From Pinus tabuliformis (lineage: Eukaryota; Streptophyta; Pinopsida; Pinales; Pinaceae): a stretch of DNA of 64,000 nucleotides. Positions 10,294 to 22,197 of the stretch are shown here, one piece after another; position 1 is the first letter of the stretch; every line of letters starts with the position of its first letter. Under the pieces are notes generated by a model, which searched no databases, was not told where the DNA came from, and saw only the letters and a list, made by a program, of their open reading frames with translations. The stretch covers positions 1,146,979,007 through 1,147,043,006 of the forward strand of contig CM062807.1 of NCBI GenBank assembly GCA_031772625.1. Direction: 5' to 3'. The position numbers and the translations under genes were made by a program.

Positions 10294-11558
10294 TGATCCA
10301 AAATGGATCTAGTTTTGCCTCCAAATCAAAGTCTTCAAACTCAGTTGAAAGTGGGGTGAAGTCAAAGTTCTCAACGAGACGATCCCAACGGTGTGAACAG
10401 CGTGAAAATTAGAGTTCGGATGAAGAAGTTAAGGCCAGTCAAAGTTTCAGGTAAACTAGGGCAAAAAAGGTCAAAAAGTCAAAGCCAAATTGGTTAATGG
10501 TCAACAAGTCAATGATGATGTCAGAAGGACACGTGTCATCCTGGGAATGCACCACCTATTTATGATGATGTCAGCAAGGAGGGTGATGTGGCTAGTTTTG
10601 ATTGGTGCATATGGACCAATCTCGAGCTTACACGTGGCAGCCCAAATTTTTCAATATTGGCATGCGAGTCCCAAAAATTGGGGGTCAGGGAGGATCGAAC
10701 CCCTGACCTCCCGAGATAGCAATGACCTTGCTGGATTCAGCTCACGGGATGAGCCAATTTCGGACTTGTTAAACGGAGTGATAACGTTCTATTTAAGAGC
10801 TATGGTTGGTTATGCCGGAAAAAGGGCTGGACAGTCGGGTCAACCCCAGACCGCCGATCCCTTTAACATTTATTATCACCACTGAACTATTAACGTTATC
10901 CCACATGCATCGCACCAAACAAATCACATATGATATATATATATCATATGCACATTAATACATAACAATGTATTAGGCGGAAGGGTCGTTTGCTAGCCAA
11001 CTTGGCATACGGTGGAGCTTGTAAAACAAGCCACCCATATTTTTGTATATGTTGATGCAGGTGTCGAATTAGACCAAAACCACCAGTGCGGATTCCAAGG
11101 TGGATTCCAGTTGCATAGGTAGTATTTCATAGGCAGAGGCAGTTTTGCGCAGTAGTAAAGTGGTTTTGTCACAGGCAGAGGTGGTGTTTGACTTTCCAGG
11201 GGGTCTAGACGTCACAATGGCCAAATATGGTCAAGTTTATACTCATTTGACTCAAAATTTCGAGTTGAATGCAGTGGCAAGGTTCATTTTCTTATCTAAG
11301 ACTCTGTTTTTGAGCTCATGCCTATAATAACATTCTTGAAGACATAATAAAGAGGTCAACACTGGAAGCGAAAGGACCAGGAGACGTAGCTAGGAAGTCT
11401 GGTAAACTCCTTTATTAAATTTTGTTGTGTTGATGTGTTTGAACATGTTTTCAAATGGTTTAATTGTTTATGTTATTCACAATCTTTTTGATCCATTGCA
11501 TTAATTAACATAAGCGAATTCACACATAGTCTATAATACCTTTTTCATTTATGGATCA
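10294..11558 (+). repeat. 5' LTR of the + strand Ty3 element
   Basis: 1,265 bp, TGATCC...GGATCA. It includes a perfect 24-bp AT-rich palindrome at 10927-10950 (22 bp in the 3' LTR at 23090-23111) and a tRNA B-box-like word on the - strand at 10692-10701. Relative to the 3' LTR it lacks about 60 bp near 10990 and lacks the tandem duplications found there. Confidence 0.93.
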
Positions 11559-11560
11559 AG

Positions 11561-11572
11561 TAGTATCAGAGC
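11561..11572 (+). promoter_or_regulatory. Primer-binding site, initiator Met tRNA (one mismatch)
   Basis: TAGTATCAGAGC, two bases after the LTR end. It differs from the plant iMet complement at one position. Confidence 0.9.
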
Positions 11573-11701
11573 AGCAAGGTTTCTAAGGTTTGACAAGTTT
11601 GTGTGAAGATTTGAATGCTTACTAGGTTGAGGCTGAAATGAGGTGAAGGAGAGCTTTTTGAGGCAAATCCAGAGATTGGAAGGGTCTTTTCACAAAGAAG
11701 G

Positions 11702-12690
11702 ATGGTGGACGAAACTCCACTTGGCTCAGAATCCCAATTCTTGGATAGTTTCATGACAATACGTGCCATGGTGGAAGAGATATATAATGAGTTTAAAAAG
11801 GGTAAAGGTGAAGGTACTTCATCACCTAAACCAGACAAAGGAGTAGAGGAACCTTTTCTTTTTACTCCTCCAGATAAAGAAGATAAGGGAAAGGGAGAAA
11901 AGCCTACTCCATCTCCTCCATCATCACCATCACCGTCGTCATCGTCTTCTTCTCATAAAACTAGTTCTTCTAAAAAGAAGAATAAGAATTCCTCTTTGAT
12001 CAAATTAGATGTAAAATTTGATTTGCCAATTTATGATGGAGAACTTAATGCTGAAAAGCTTGATAATTGGATAAGGAAAATTGATGTATATTTCAGTGTG
12101 TAGAAAGTTGATTCAGAAAGAAAGAAGATCCATCTTGCTAGCCTACGGCTTGGAGGAACCGCACTTGTATGGTGGGAAGGCAAGACACAAGCAGATCTCC
12201 AAAAGCATGGTAAAATCATTTCAACTTGGAATGAATTTGTTTCTGCTATTAAAAATCAATTTTATCCATTGTCTTATATGCAACAAGCAATTATGAGTTG
12301 GCAAACACTACGTCAATTAAAAGGTCAAAGTGTTCAAAGTCATACTCAGGAATTCCGTAAGAGAGATTTAACATTAGGCATTTCATTGGACTCACTAGAA
12401 ACATTGTTGAAATACATAGGTGGTATTCATAGTTATTTGAGGCATACCATACTTATGTTCAATCCAACTAGCTTAGATGATGTATCTATTAAAACAACTC
12501 ATCTAGAAGCTAGAGGTAAAAATGTAACCCAAGATGTTGGGAAATCATCCAAACCTATTGAAGGCAAGAATAAAGGCAAGAAGAAACTCAAGTGGAAAGA
12601 GAAGAAAACAAACAATGTCAAGAAGGACAAACCTTCATGCACTCAGTGTAAGAAGGAAAGACATGATGAGGCACACTTCTGATCACTACA
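11702..12690 (+). pseudogene. Ty3 Gag, one in-frame stop
   Basis: The start is MVDETPLGSE, followed by an acidic, Ser- and Pro-rich N-terminal linker and the capsid-like region (FDLPIYDGELNAEKLDNWI, then LGGTALVWWEGK). A TAG at 12101-12103 interrupts the frame, which then continues unchanged to 12682. The C-terminal zinc-knuckle region CTQCKKERHDEAH is imperfect, lacking the last Cys of CCHC. Gag forms the particle in which reverse transcription occurs. Pol lies in a different frame, so a frameshift occurred between about 12690 and 12840. Confidence 0.88.
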
Positions 12691-12839
12691 TCTAGAATTG
12701 AAGCCTAAGAAGTTTGGGGGTAAAGAGCGAAAGATGTTGCTGCTATTCAAAAGGACTTGGGATCAGATTGAGGTGACGAGACAACGGTTATAGCTACAGG
12801 TATAAAAGGTAAAGATTCTAAAGCATCTACAAGTACTTC

Positions 12840-14503
12840 TTCAAATTCTGTTGATAATGATAATGATGAGAAGAAAAGAAATGAAATTTTTCACATAAGA
12901 GTCATTTCCAAGCATACTAAAATTGATACTTTATTTGATAGTGGATCTCAAGTTAATTTGATTTCTAAAGCAATTGTAAAGAAGTTGGGTCTAGAAACAA
13001 AACCTCATAAAAATCCATATCCATTAGGTTGGGTGTGTGATAAAACTAAACTACAAGTTACGAAACAATGTAAACTTCGTTTTGCTATTGGGTCAAAGTT
13101 TGTAGACGAGGTTGAGTTAGACATAGTCCCATTGGACATATGTGGAATTATATTAGGAAGTCCATACTTGTACGATAGAAATTCTATCTTCTATTGAACT
13201 AAAAATAAGTATCAACTCACTAAGGATGGAATTGAATATATTGTAAGAGCTCATAAACTCAAAGATAACTTCTCTCTCATAAATTCTGGACAGATGAAAA
13301 GAATTGTAAATGCAAGTAAACAATTTTTACTTATGATTGTAAAAGCAAAGGATGTTGATAAATCTGATGCATTCAAAGGTTGTAATCCTAAATAGAAAGC
13401 AGATCTAGTTAAAGTTGTTTCTGATTATGATATTTTGTTTCAAGAGCCTAAAGGGCTTCCACCCAAGTGGGAGATAGAACATGAGATTTATTTGCAGCAG
13501 GATGCTCCACTACCTAACATTGGAATGTACAGGTTATCATCTCTAGAGAATGCAGAAATAAGGAAGAAGGTACATTTGTTGCTTGATCAAGGGTTTATTC
13601 GACAAAGCACATCACCGTGCGGATCACCTATTGTGTTAGTGTGAACGAAAGACGATCTGTGGCGAATGTGCATTGATTTTAGGGCATTGAATAAAATCAC
13701 AATAAAGAACGGCTATCCTCTTCCTCGTATTCATGATTTGTTAGATAAATTAAAAGATGCAGTTTACTTCTCTAAAATAGACTTTCGAAGCAGCTACCAT
13801 CAGATCAAAGTTGCAAAACAGGATGTATGGAAGACTGCTTTCAAAACAAAGCAAGGACTCTATGAATGGATGGTTATGCCTTTTGGCTTAACTAATGCTC
13901 CATCCACATTCATGCGAGTCATGAATGATGTATTTAGGCCATTCATTGATAATTTCGTAATAGTCTATTTAGATGACATTCTTGTTTTTAGTAGAACATG
14001 GGATGAACATGTTAAGCATGTAAAGGAAGTTTTAGATGTTTTGAAAAGAGAAAATCTCTATGTAAAATTGTCAAAATGTGAATTTGGCAAAACATCTTTA
14101 AATTATTTGGGTTGTATTGTAGGGGGTGGTGAATTGAAGATAGATCCCTCTAAGGTTGAAGTCATTGTAAATTGGCCTAAGCCCAATACTGCTACAGAAG
14201 TTAGAAGTTTCTTAGGGGCGGTGCAATATTGGAGGAAGTTCATTGCTAACTTTTCATTGATTGTAGCTCCTTTACATGCTTTGACAAGTGTGAAATGGGT
14301 GTTTCATTGGGGAGGCAAACAGCAAAAAGCATTCGACACATTGAAAGAAAGGATTAGTACAGCGCCAGTACTAGCACTGCCAGATCTTCAACATCCATTT
14401 GAGATCGAGACAGATGCAAGTGAATATGCCATGGGGGCAGTGTTGTGTAGCACGGAAATCCTATATGCTTTCATTCTGAGACATTTACATCAACAGTAGT
14501 TAA
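12840..14503 (+). pseudogene. Ty3 protease and reverse transcriptase, three stops
   Basis: Protease keeps its active-site motif FDSGSQVNLIS (about 12935-12970). RT is well preserved: IDFRALNKITIKNGYPLPRI, FSKIDFRSSYHQI, MPFGLTNAPSTFMRVM and the catalytic YLDD in IVYLDDILVFS, then YLGCIVGGGELKIDPSK. Stops lie at 13195-13197, 13393-13395 and 13642-13644, all in one frame. At about 14450-14500 the frame is lost within RNase H (DASEYAMGAVL). The RT catalytic core itself is uninterrupted from 13645 onward. Confidence 0.93.
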
Positions 14504-15740
14504 CTATCCAACATATGATAAGGAATTATATGCATTAGTTTAGAGTGTTAAAAACACATTAAAAAGTGGAAACATTACATAATGGGTAAAGAAACAATCA
14601 TACACACAGATCATTAACCACTACAATACTTACACTCACAAACTAAATTGCAACAATCAAGACATTATAGGTGGATGGGTTTCCTACAACAATTTCATCT
14701 TATTATCAGATATAAGAAGGGCATACATAATAAGGTTGCAGATATGTTATCAAGACCAATTATAAATGCATTTACAATACTTAAGCATAATTCGGTGAAT
14801 CATGAAAGTTACATAGAACAATATTCTCAAGACACAGATTTTAAGGATGTATATGCAACTTTAAGTCATGGAAAGTAGGTAGAAGAATTGGATTAGTACA
14901 TAAAGGACAAACTTTTATATCATTTGGGAAAGTTATGCATTCCACAAACTGAAAGAGTTAACATAATTCGAGAAGCACATACTTCTCTCATATCAGGTCA
15001 TTTTGGTGTAAGTAAAACAGTTGCACAATTACAAAGATTCTGTTATTGGCCACGGATGAATGAGACAATTTTTTAATATATTAAAGGATGTACTATGTGT
15101 GCTACAAGCAAGCCAATTAATAGAAAATTAGGCTTGTATACTCCATTTCCAATTCCTTTTCGTCCTTGGGAAAGTGTTTCCATGGATTTTGTTGGGGGAT
15201 CGCCAAAGTCTAGAAATGGTCATGACTATTTGTATGTAGTTGTGGATAGGTTCAGTAAAATGTGTATTTTGACACCATGTAGTAAACAGGTCACAGCTGA
15301 ACAAACTGCAAAGTTGTTCTTTCAAAATGTATGGGTCCATTTTGGGTTACCCACTTCTATTGTATCCGATCGAGATTCTCGATTTGTCGAGAAATTTTGG
15401 TCAAGTCTATGGGATTTAATGGACACAAGGTTAAAGAAGAGCGCGGCATTTAATCCACAAACAAATGGTCAGATAGAAGTGGTCAACAGGACAATGATAC
15501 AGTTGCTTCGAGGATATTGCAGCAAGCATCCCAAACTTTGGGATGAGCATTTGTGTTATGTGCAACATGCTTACAACCATGTGAAACATTCTTCTATTCA
15601 GAGATCTCCTTTTGAGACTTGTTTTGGTTTTACACCAAAGTCTCCCTTGGATTTTGTCTTTGGTAAAGACATAGTAGTTGATGGACACAGTGATGTGGAC
15701 AAAGCGGCCAAGTTCATTGAACAAATCCAATAAATTCACT
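14504..15740 (+). pseudogene. Ty3 RNase H tail and integrase core
   Basis: RNase H continues in degraded form (NYPTYDKELYALV, GKETIIHTDH) and ends at HNKVADMLSRPI. Integrase follows with HHCC (H-TSLISGH then C-TMC) and the full catalytic triad: Asp in VSMDFVGG, Asp in IVSDRDSRF and Glu in TNGQIEVVNR. Stops occur near 14553, 14616, 14876, 14897 and 15075. The stretch 15095-15733 is open for 212 codons, the longest intact piece of this element's integrase. Confidence 0.9.
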
Positions 15741-16250
15741 AGGCAGTATAGGAACAGCTAGAAAGAAGCCAAGCAAAGTATAAAGCACGACATGACAAGC
15801 ATCGAGTTGAGCATAGTTTTCAAGTTCGTGATCAAGCCTGGTTGTACATCAGCAAAGAAAGACCGCAAGGGGAAGGTAAAAAGTTGAAACCAATTAGATA
15901 TGGTCCTTTCAAAATACTTGATAAAATTGGTGAAAATGCTTTCCGCCTAGATCTACCAGATTATATGCAGATCTATTCCGTCGTAAATGTTGAAAACTTA
16001 AGATTGTATGAACCTTCATTGATTGAAGATCCTGAAGAGCAACGTCAACTACCTTCCATTGAAGATCTTTTGCCTGAGTATCTCATTGAGCTATAGGAGG
16101 ACGCAGTTCTAGATAGGAGGATAAGGACTTCACAATGGGGAAATGTTTAGTATCTTCGAGTTGGACTCAAAGCTACAAATCCAAATAAGGCACGATGGAT
16201 AGAGATTGGAAAAGTGAAGGAACTTTATCCTCACTTACTCGATAACTAAA
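15741..16250 (+). pseudogene. Integrase C-terminus with chromodomain-like tail
   Basis: It contains the GPY/F-type module (KLKPIRYGPFKILDKIGENA and VVNVENLRLYEP) and, after a TAG near 16096, a tail around R-IRTSQWGNV-x-YLRVGL and ARWIEIGKVKELYPHL. That tail resembles the chromodomain-type C-terminus that guides chromovirus integration to marked chromatin. Stops near 15732, 15741 and 15750 separate it from the core. Confidence 0.75.
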
Positions 16251-16278
16251 ACCAACTTTTGGTGGTCCAAAAGCTTCT

Positions 16279-16290
16279 AGTGGGGAGGAG
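16279..16290 (+). promoter_or_regulatory. Polypurine tract
   Basis: AGTGGGGAGGAG directly precedes the 3' LTR start TGATCC. It is the expected primer for plus-strand synthesis. Confidence 0.88.
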
Positions 16291-16941
16291 TGATCCAAAA
16301 TGTATCTAGTTTTTTCTCGAAATCAATGTCTTCAAACATAGTTGAAAGTGGGATCAAGTCGAAGTGCTCAACGAGATGATTCCAACAGTGCAAACGATGT
16401 GAAAATCTGAGTTCGGATGAAGAAGTTAAGGCCAATCAAAGTTTTAGGCAAACTAGGGCAAGAAAGGTCAAAAAGTCAAAGTCAAATTGGTCAATGGTCA
16501 GCAAGTCAACGATGATGTCATCAGGACATGTGTTGTTTTGGGAATGTGCCACCTATTTATGATGATGTCAGCGAGGAGGCAAACTAGGGAAAAAAAGGTC
16601 AAAGAGTCAAAGTCAAATTCGTCAATGGTCAACAAGTCAACGATGATGTCAGCAAGGAGGGTGACGTGGCTGATTTTGATTGTGCATATGGACCAATCCG
16701 AAACTGACACATGGCAGCCTGGATTTGTCCAATATTGCGAATGCGCCACCTATTTATGATGATGTCAGCAAGGAGGGTGACGTGGCTGATTTTGATTGTG
16801 CATATGGACCAATCCCAAACTGACACATGACAGCCTGGATTTGTCCAATATTGGCATGTGAATCCCAAAAATTGGGAGTCAGTGAGGATCGAACCACTGA
16901 CCTCCCGGGATAGCTACGACCTCACCAGATTTCGACTCACC
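16291..16941 (+). repeat. 3' LTR of the + strand Ty3 element, first part
   Basis: It aligns with the start of 10294-11558 but carries two internal tandem duplications: about 130 bp (16448 and 16578 units) and about 116 bp (units starting near 16642 and 16758). It stops at TCACC (16937-16941), the left target-duplication copy of the nested - strand element. Confidence 0.9.
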
Positions 16942-17572
16942 TGATCCGGATTTAAATAGGAATGCAACAAATTACAGAGATAACCATATACACAAAGATG
17001 CAGCGGAAATAATACTTCATTTCATTAATGGAAAATACTGAAATATGCTTACAACCAGAAATGGAAATAAACCAGCTAGGGCGATTGTAGCTTATCTCTG
17101 AGAAGAGATGTGATGGCTACATGCCTCTGAATTGTCTTACAATGAGGCTCGAAGGCCTATTTATTGTTGAGAAACAGTGGAAAAACCCTTAACATTCCAA
17201 AACCTAACCCTAGAAGATGAAACGCCAAACTATGGGTCCCGTTTGGGGTAAGTTGGTACATCAACTTCCCGGGGTCGTAACTTTGGCATACGATCTCCGT
17301 TTGACGCATACAATAGCTCGTTAGAAAGATCTATCCGAGCACTATCATTGTTGGAACGGGCAACATCAATGCATTCCATGGACCCATGTTGCCCCCGGAT
17401 TTCCCAAAAAAACGTCGTTTAGGGCCTCAAAATGGCTCCGGAAGTTCAGGACCCGAAAAACTGCTAAAAATAGTAAGTTGTGCTACAATTAAGGAAACTG
17501 AAAATTCTGAGAAGGACAATGGTGGGGGTCCAGGTGGACTTGGCAGGTGGCCACCAATATCCACCTAGATCA
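16942..17572 (-). repeat. 3' LTR of the - strand Ty3 element
   Basis: 631 bp, identical in length to 22198-22828. It contains an AATAAATA box on the - strand near 17159, a plausible TATA element. Confidence 0.95.
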
Positions 17573-17590
17573 TTCCTCCCCCCTTAGGAA
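17573..17590 (-). promoter_or_regulatory. Polypurine tract of the - strand Ty3 element
   Basis: On the - strand the sequence reads CCTAAGGGGGGAGGAA immediately before the LTR, a strong polypurine primer site. Confidence 0.92.
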
Positions 17591-19836
17591 GCAATGGTCC
17601 CCATTGCGTTGAGCTCCTCCATGAGATGAGGAAACTTTTGCTGAACTTGTTCCCTGGTGAGCCACTTGCCCTGCTAAAGGAGTTGGCCTGCTTTGACAAC
17701 TCGATATAGTTGGATATTCTATTGGCGAGCGTTCTTGATCTGTGTGTCCATGATCTGATCAGTTGCAGCTTGTTCCATGCAATCTGGATTTAATTCTGTG
17801 GGTTTGAGCTGTTCTGCAATGTCGGATGTGTCTAGCAATGGTGGAAAGTATGGCCGAAGGCGGTCCACATTGAACACTGGGTGCAGGCCAAGGAATGGGG
17901 GAATGTTGAGCTCAAATGCATTGTCTCCCATAGCCTTAGTAATGGTGTAAGGCCCATATCGGAGTGGTCTCAATTTCCGATAGGCTCCAGTAAGGCGTTC
18001 CTTTTGCAAATGCAACCAGACTTTGTCGCCCACCTGAAACTTGTGTGGCACCCGATGTTGATCATGTCGCTGCTTGTACTTGGCATTTGATTTCTCAAGA
18101 ATGTCATGGACCTGCTGGCGAATGTGTTGGATGCGCTCAATGAAGCTGGTGGCCTTGTCTGTTTCGGACTGGACATGAGCTGAATTTATGTGAGTAGCTG
18201 CAAGTGGCATGGCCACATCAATGGGGCATAGTAGCTGGAATCCCAAACCCACCTGAAAAGGGCTATGGCCAGTGGAGCTCTGAAGAGCTCGGTTGTAGCT
18301 ATGCTGAACATAGGGGAGGCTCTCATCCCATGTGCGTGGATGCTTTGAGTTATACATGCGCAGAATGTGCACAATCATCCTATTGACAACCTCTGTCTGG
18401 CCATCAGTCTGAGGATGGAAGGCTGTGGACTTCGTGAGTTTGGTGTCCAACATTGACCAGGGACTGGACCAAAATGTGCTGAGAAACCGACTATCCCAAT
18501 CTGAGATGATAGACTGTGGGATCCCAAAGTGCACCCACACTCGTTCAAAGAAGAGTTTAGCAGTGGATTCTGCTGTGATATTCTTCTTGCAGGCCACCAC
18601 AACGGCCATCTTCGAGAACCTGTCGACGACCACAAAAACACAGTCATTTCCATGCTTAGTGGAAGGAAGGCCTGACATGTAATCCATGGAGATGGATTCC
18701 CAAGGTCGACTTGGGGTAGGCAACGGGGTATAGAGGCCGTGCTTCTTAATGGTCGGTTTGGCAATGGCACAGGCAGTACATGATCTGATGTACTTTCCAA
18801 CATCCTGTCGAAGATTCGGCCAATAGAAATAATTTTGCAGAACTGCCACTGTTTTCTCGACCCCAAAATGCCCAGCAGCCCGACTGTAGTGGGCTTCCAA
18901 AATCATCTTGGCACGCTCGCTTGAAGGAACATAAAGGTGACCGAGGTGGCATAATAGGGCATCCTGAAGGTGAAAATCAGGAACATGCCGACCCTCCAAG
19001 AGTGTCTGGTATGTGTGGCCGAATTCTGGATCGCTTTTGTAGAGAAGTGGCCAATCAGAAGTCTCGTGCCCACAAGAGTTGAGCACGGTGGTTAACGCCA
19101 TGATCGGTGGTCGACTGAGGCAATCTGTAACATTATTGGTGCTGCCCTTCTTATACTTGATATTCAAGTGGAACTGTTGCAGGTATGTAGACCACTTCTG
19201 ATGGCGATCATTCTGCAATTTCCCTTGGGTCTGTATGAACTGCAGGGGTCGGTGGTCTGTGTGGATGACCGTTTCCTTTCCCAAAATGTAATGCTTCCAT
19301 TGTCGGCAGGCCTGTACAATGGAATACATCTCTTTATCATAAGTGGGGTACTTCCGGACTGTGTCTGAAAGTGTTTCAATGTGATATGCCACTGGATGTC
19401 CATGTTCAGTAAGGACTGCCCCAATAGCATAGTCAAAGGCATCTGTCTCGACCTCAAATGGTTGTTGTAAATCTGGTAACGCGAGCACTGGTGCCGTGCA
19501 GAGGCGATCCTTCAACTCCATGAATGACTTCTGTTGAGATTCAGACCAAAAGAATTTTGCTTTCGCCCCTCCCTTGGTGACTTGACTCAAGGGCCAAGAA
19601 ATATGAGAAAACCCCAACACAAACCTGCGGTAGAAGTTGGCAAGACCTAGAAAGCTGCGGAGCTCTGTTAGAGTGGTTGGAGAGGGCTAATCATGAATGA
19701 CTTGGATCTTGGCTGGATCGACATGCACCCCCTGTTCATCAATGATGTATCCCAGATACTGAACCTGGGTCATGCCAAAAGTGCATTTCTCCAAATTGGC
19801 ACATAGCTTGTGTTGCCGCAGTGTTTGGAACCTGTC
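17591..19836 (-). pseudogene. RT thumb, RNase H and integrase of the - strand Ty3 element
   Basis: A single 633-codon open stretch (17719-19620) covers RNase H (VETDAFDYAIGAVL, KETVIHTDHRPLQFIQ), integrase HHCC (AHYSRAAGH then CTAC) and the complete triad: Asp in SMDYMSGL, Asp in IISDWDSRF and Glu in TDGQTEVVNR. It ends in the GPY module (KLRPLRYGPYTI, FNVDRLRPY). Upstream, at 19687-19689, a Trp codon has become TAG. Downstream of the stop at 17719 the tail (WLTREQVQQKFPHLMEEL) resembles a degraded chromodomain-type end. Integrase itself looks catalytically complete. Confidence 0.93.
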
Positions 19837-21049
19837 GGATGTGGTGGAGGTGCTCTTCCCAACTCTGGCTGAAGATCAGAATGTCATCCAAGTATACTAC
19901 CACAAAGGAGTTGGTGAATGGCCGCAAGATGTCATCCATTAGCCTCATGAAGGTTGCAGGAGCATTCGTCAATCCGAAAGGCATAACCAACCATTCGAAG
20001 AGGCCCTCCTTGGATTTGAAGGCAGTCTTCCACACATCAGAGGGTTCAATTGGTACCTGGTGATATCCTGAGTTCAGATCGATCTTGCTGAAATATTTCG
20101 CCCCCTTTAGTTGGTCTAGGAGGTCATCAATCCGCGGGATCGGGTACCTATTACGGACAGTGATCTTGTTCAGCGCCCGATAGTCAATACAGAGTCTCCA
20201 TGTCCCATCCTTCTTCTGTACCAACACGATCGGGCTCCCACAGGGCGATGAACTCGGACGGATGTGACCTTTCTGCAGGAGCTCCTGAATCTGCCTCTTG
20301 ATTTCATCGTTCTCTAGAACGGAGGGCCGATAAATTGGTCCATTGGGTAGCAGCGCACCTGGGGTCAGATCGATGGAGTGCTTGACTTGACAGTGCAGAG
20401 GAACCCCTGCCGGGGAGGTGAAGATGTCCTCGTACTCCTCCACAACCTTGTCCATATGTAGTTGTCGTGCAGAGGGACCCCGTCTGGAGGCCGCGACCAC
20501 TGTCTTCTTTTTTCCTTGAGGGCGTATCATCAGGAAAAAAAAGTTCCTGGTTTTGGAAATGATCTTACTGCATTGTTTTGCAGTAATCAAAAAGATGGCG
20601 GTAGGTGGTGCTACCTCTGGTATCCTGTACAACTTATTTTCCAATGTAATAATAACAGCACGGGGCCTTGATTCATACACAGCATGTCGCTTCCACAAGT
20701 ATGGTTGTCCTAGTAATACATCACAAACTTCAAGGGGAGCAATGTCACACAATACCTCATCCGTGAAGGGCTTGATGTTGTATGGAAGGCGACACTGCTG
20801 GCTCACACGAATATCTCGTCCTTGGTGAAGCCACCCAATGGTGTACGGTTGTGGATGTGTTGTGGTCGGTAAGCCCAACCGCTTCACGACCTCTGCCGAA
20901 ATGAGGTTCTTTTGACTCCTTCTATCAACAATGAACTGTATCGGGGAGCCCTTTACCCACATCTGGGAGTGGAAGAGACACTCCTCCTCCTCTGGATCTT
21001 CGGGTTCATTTTTCTGGATCTTTGCAGTAGCAACAGTGGCACTGGGATC
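19837..21049 (-). pseudogene. Protease and reverse transcriptase of the - strand Ty3 element
   Basis: It is open and in frame with gag. The protease active site, normally D-S/T-G, reads D-R-R in FIVDRRSQKNLIS (about 20925-20945), so two of three key residues are changed. RT is intact through its motifs: CIDYRALNKITVRNRYPIPR, FSKIDLNSGYHQV, MPFGLTNAPATFMRLM and YLDD in VVVYLDDILIFS. A frameshift near 19837, about two bases lost, disrupts the thumb. It is typical of a recently inactivated element: polymerase core good, protease lost. Confidence 0.93.
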
Positions 21050-22156
21050 CGCATCAATGATTTGCTTCCCTTTTTCATTCCCCTTATCGGGTTCTGACTC
21101 AGAGTCGGAACATGCATCTGATTCTGAAACCTTTAGCTCAGCCACCAGTGACTGCTTGGCCCGACACTCACTTGTGTTGTGAGTGGAGCTCTTATGGAAC
21201 TCGCACCATTTTCCAGTGTCCTTTCTCGGCTTCGCGGCGCTGTTCTTTGCTTGTAGCTTCGGCTGGTTGTCTTGGGCTGTCCCGCCTTGGCTTTGTCCTT
21301 TGTTCTGTGGTTTAGGGGCACCTTTCCCCTGCTTTGGATTCGCAGATCCAAAGTCTCGCTTCTTTTGTTTAAACTTCTGCTCGACCTTGACGGCATATCG
21401 GTATGCTGCGCTGAGCGAGGAGATGTTTAGGAATTCTATTTCTTCCTGGATGTACTTGTGCAGGCAGCCACGGTATTTGAGTATCAAATGTTGCTCTGAA
21501 TCCTTGATACCCAACTTTGTGCGAAGGGTATAGAAAAGATTGGTGAACTCCGGCACGTCTTAGTCCCTTCCCTGCCGCAGCGTGGTCCACTTTATGTATT
21601 CATCCTCATAGCTTCCAACAGGGTAGTACTGCTCCTTGATGGCATCCCGGAACGAATCCCAGGTGGGTGCGGCTGAAAATAGTGAGCCAGTACTTTCATC
21701 CTTCTGCTCGCAGTAGGTTTCCCACCAGTCCTTGACGTGGGGGGCTGCTTTGAGAAGAGCAAAAACAATCTTTTCCTGACTCGAAAATTCATGAACAGAA
21801 AAATAACCCTCTAGCAGATTTAACCATTTATCTACGGCATCTGCGTCTATCTGACCCTCAAATATGGGGATTTCAAAATTAACTTGTACCTTAAAGGGTG
21901 TGGCGTTTCCAGAGTAGCTGTTGGAAGCCGATGCGTTGCTTCTGGGTAGCCGCTGAAGGATCTGGGCAAAGCTGTCCATCATCGCGTTCCGTTGTCGCTC
22001 GAGGGCTTCTTCAAGCAAGATTTTGATGGGATCTCCTGCCCACTCGTCTTTCTTCTCATCCGCCATGGGAGGCCATTGGGATTTGCGAGGCTGGTCTTGC
22101 AAAGGTTCAACCAGTTCAAGCCCTAACTCCTTATATCCCGACCTTGTTGGGGACAT
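21050..22156 (-). pseudogene. Gag of the - strand Ty3 element, one stop
   Basis: It starts MSPTRSGYKEL at 22156. The capsid-like region shows VNFEIPIFEGQIDADAVDKW, ALLKAAPHVKDWWETY and FRDAIKEQYYPVGSYEDEY. A TAA at 21560-21562 interrupts at RQGRD-stop-DVPEF. The frame then continues with a basic Gln- and Lys-rich linker and a zinc-knuckle variant, CEFHKSSTHNTSEC, in which the second Cys of CCHC is His. It reads directly into protease, so gag and pol were one polyprotein. Confidence 0.92.
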
Positions 22157-22184
22157 GCAAAGAAAAACAGAGAAAAAGCAGACC

Positions 22185-22196
22185 GCTCTGATACCA
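22185..22196 (-). promoter_or_regulatory. Primer-binding site, initiator Met tRNA
   Basis: The reverse complement is a perfect TGGTATCAGAGC, one base from the LTR at 22198. Confidence 0.96.
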
Positions 22197-22197
22197 C

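Noticed and set aside
10490..10885. Open stretch of 131 codons in the 5' LTR of the + strand Ty3 element
   Set aside because: It lies in LTR sequence and is not preserved in the 3' LTR, which has duplications and frame changes at the same place.
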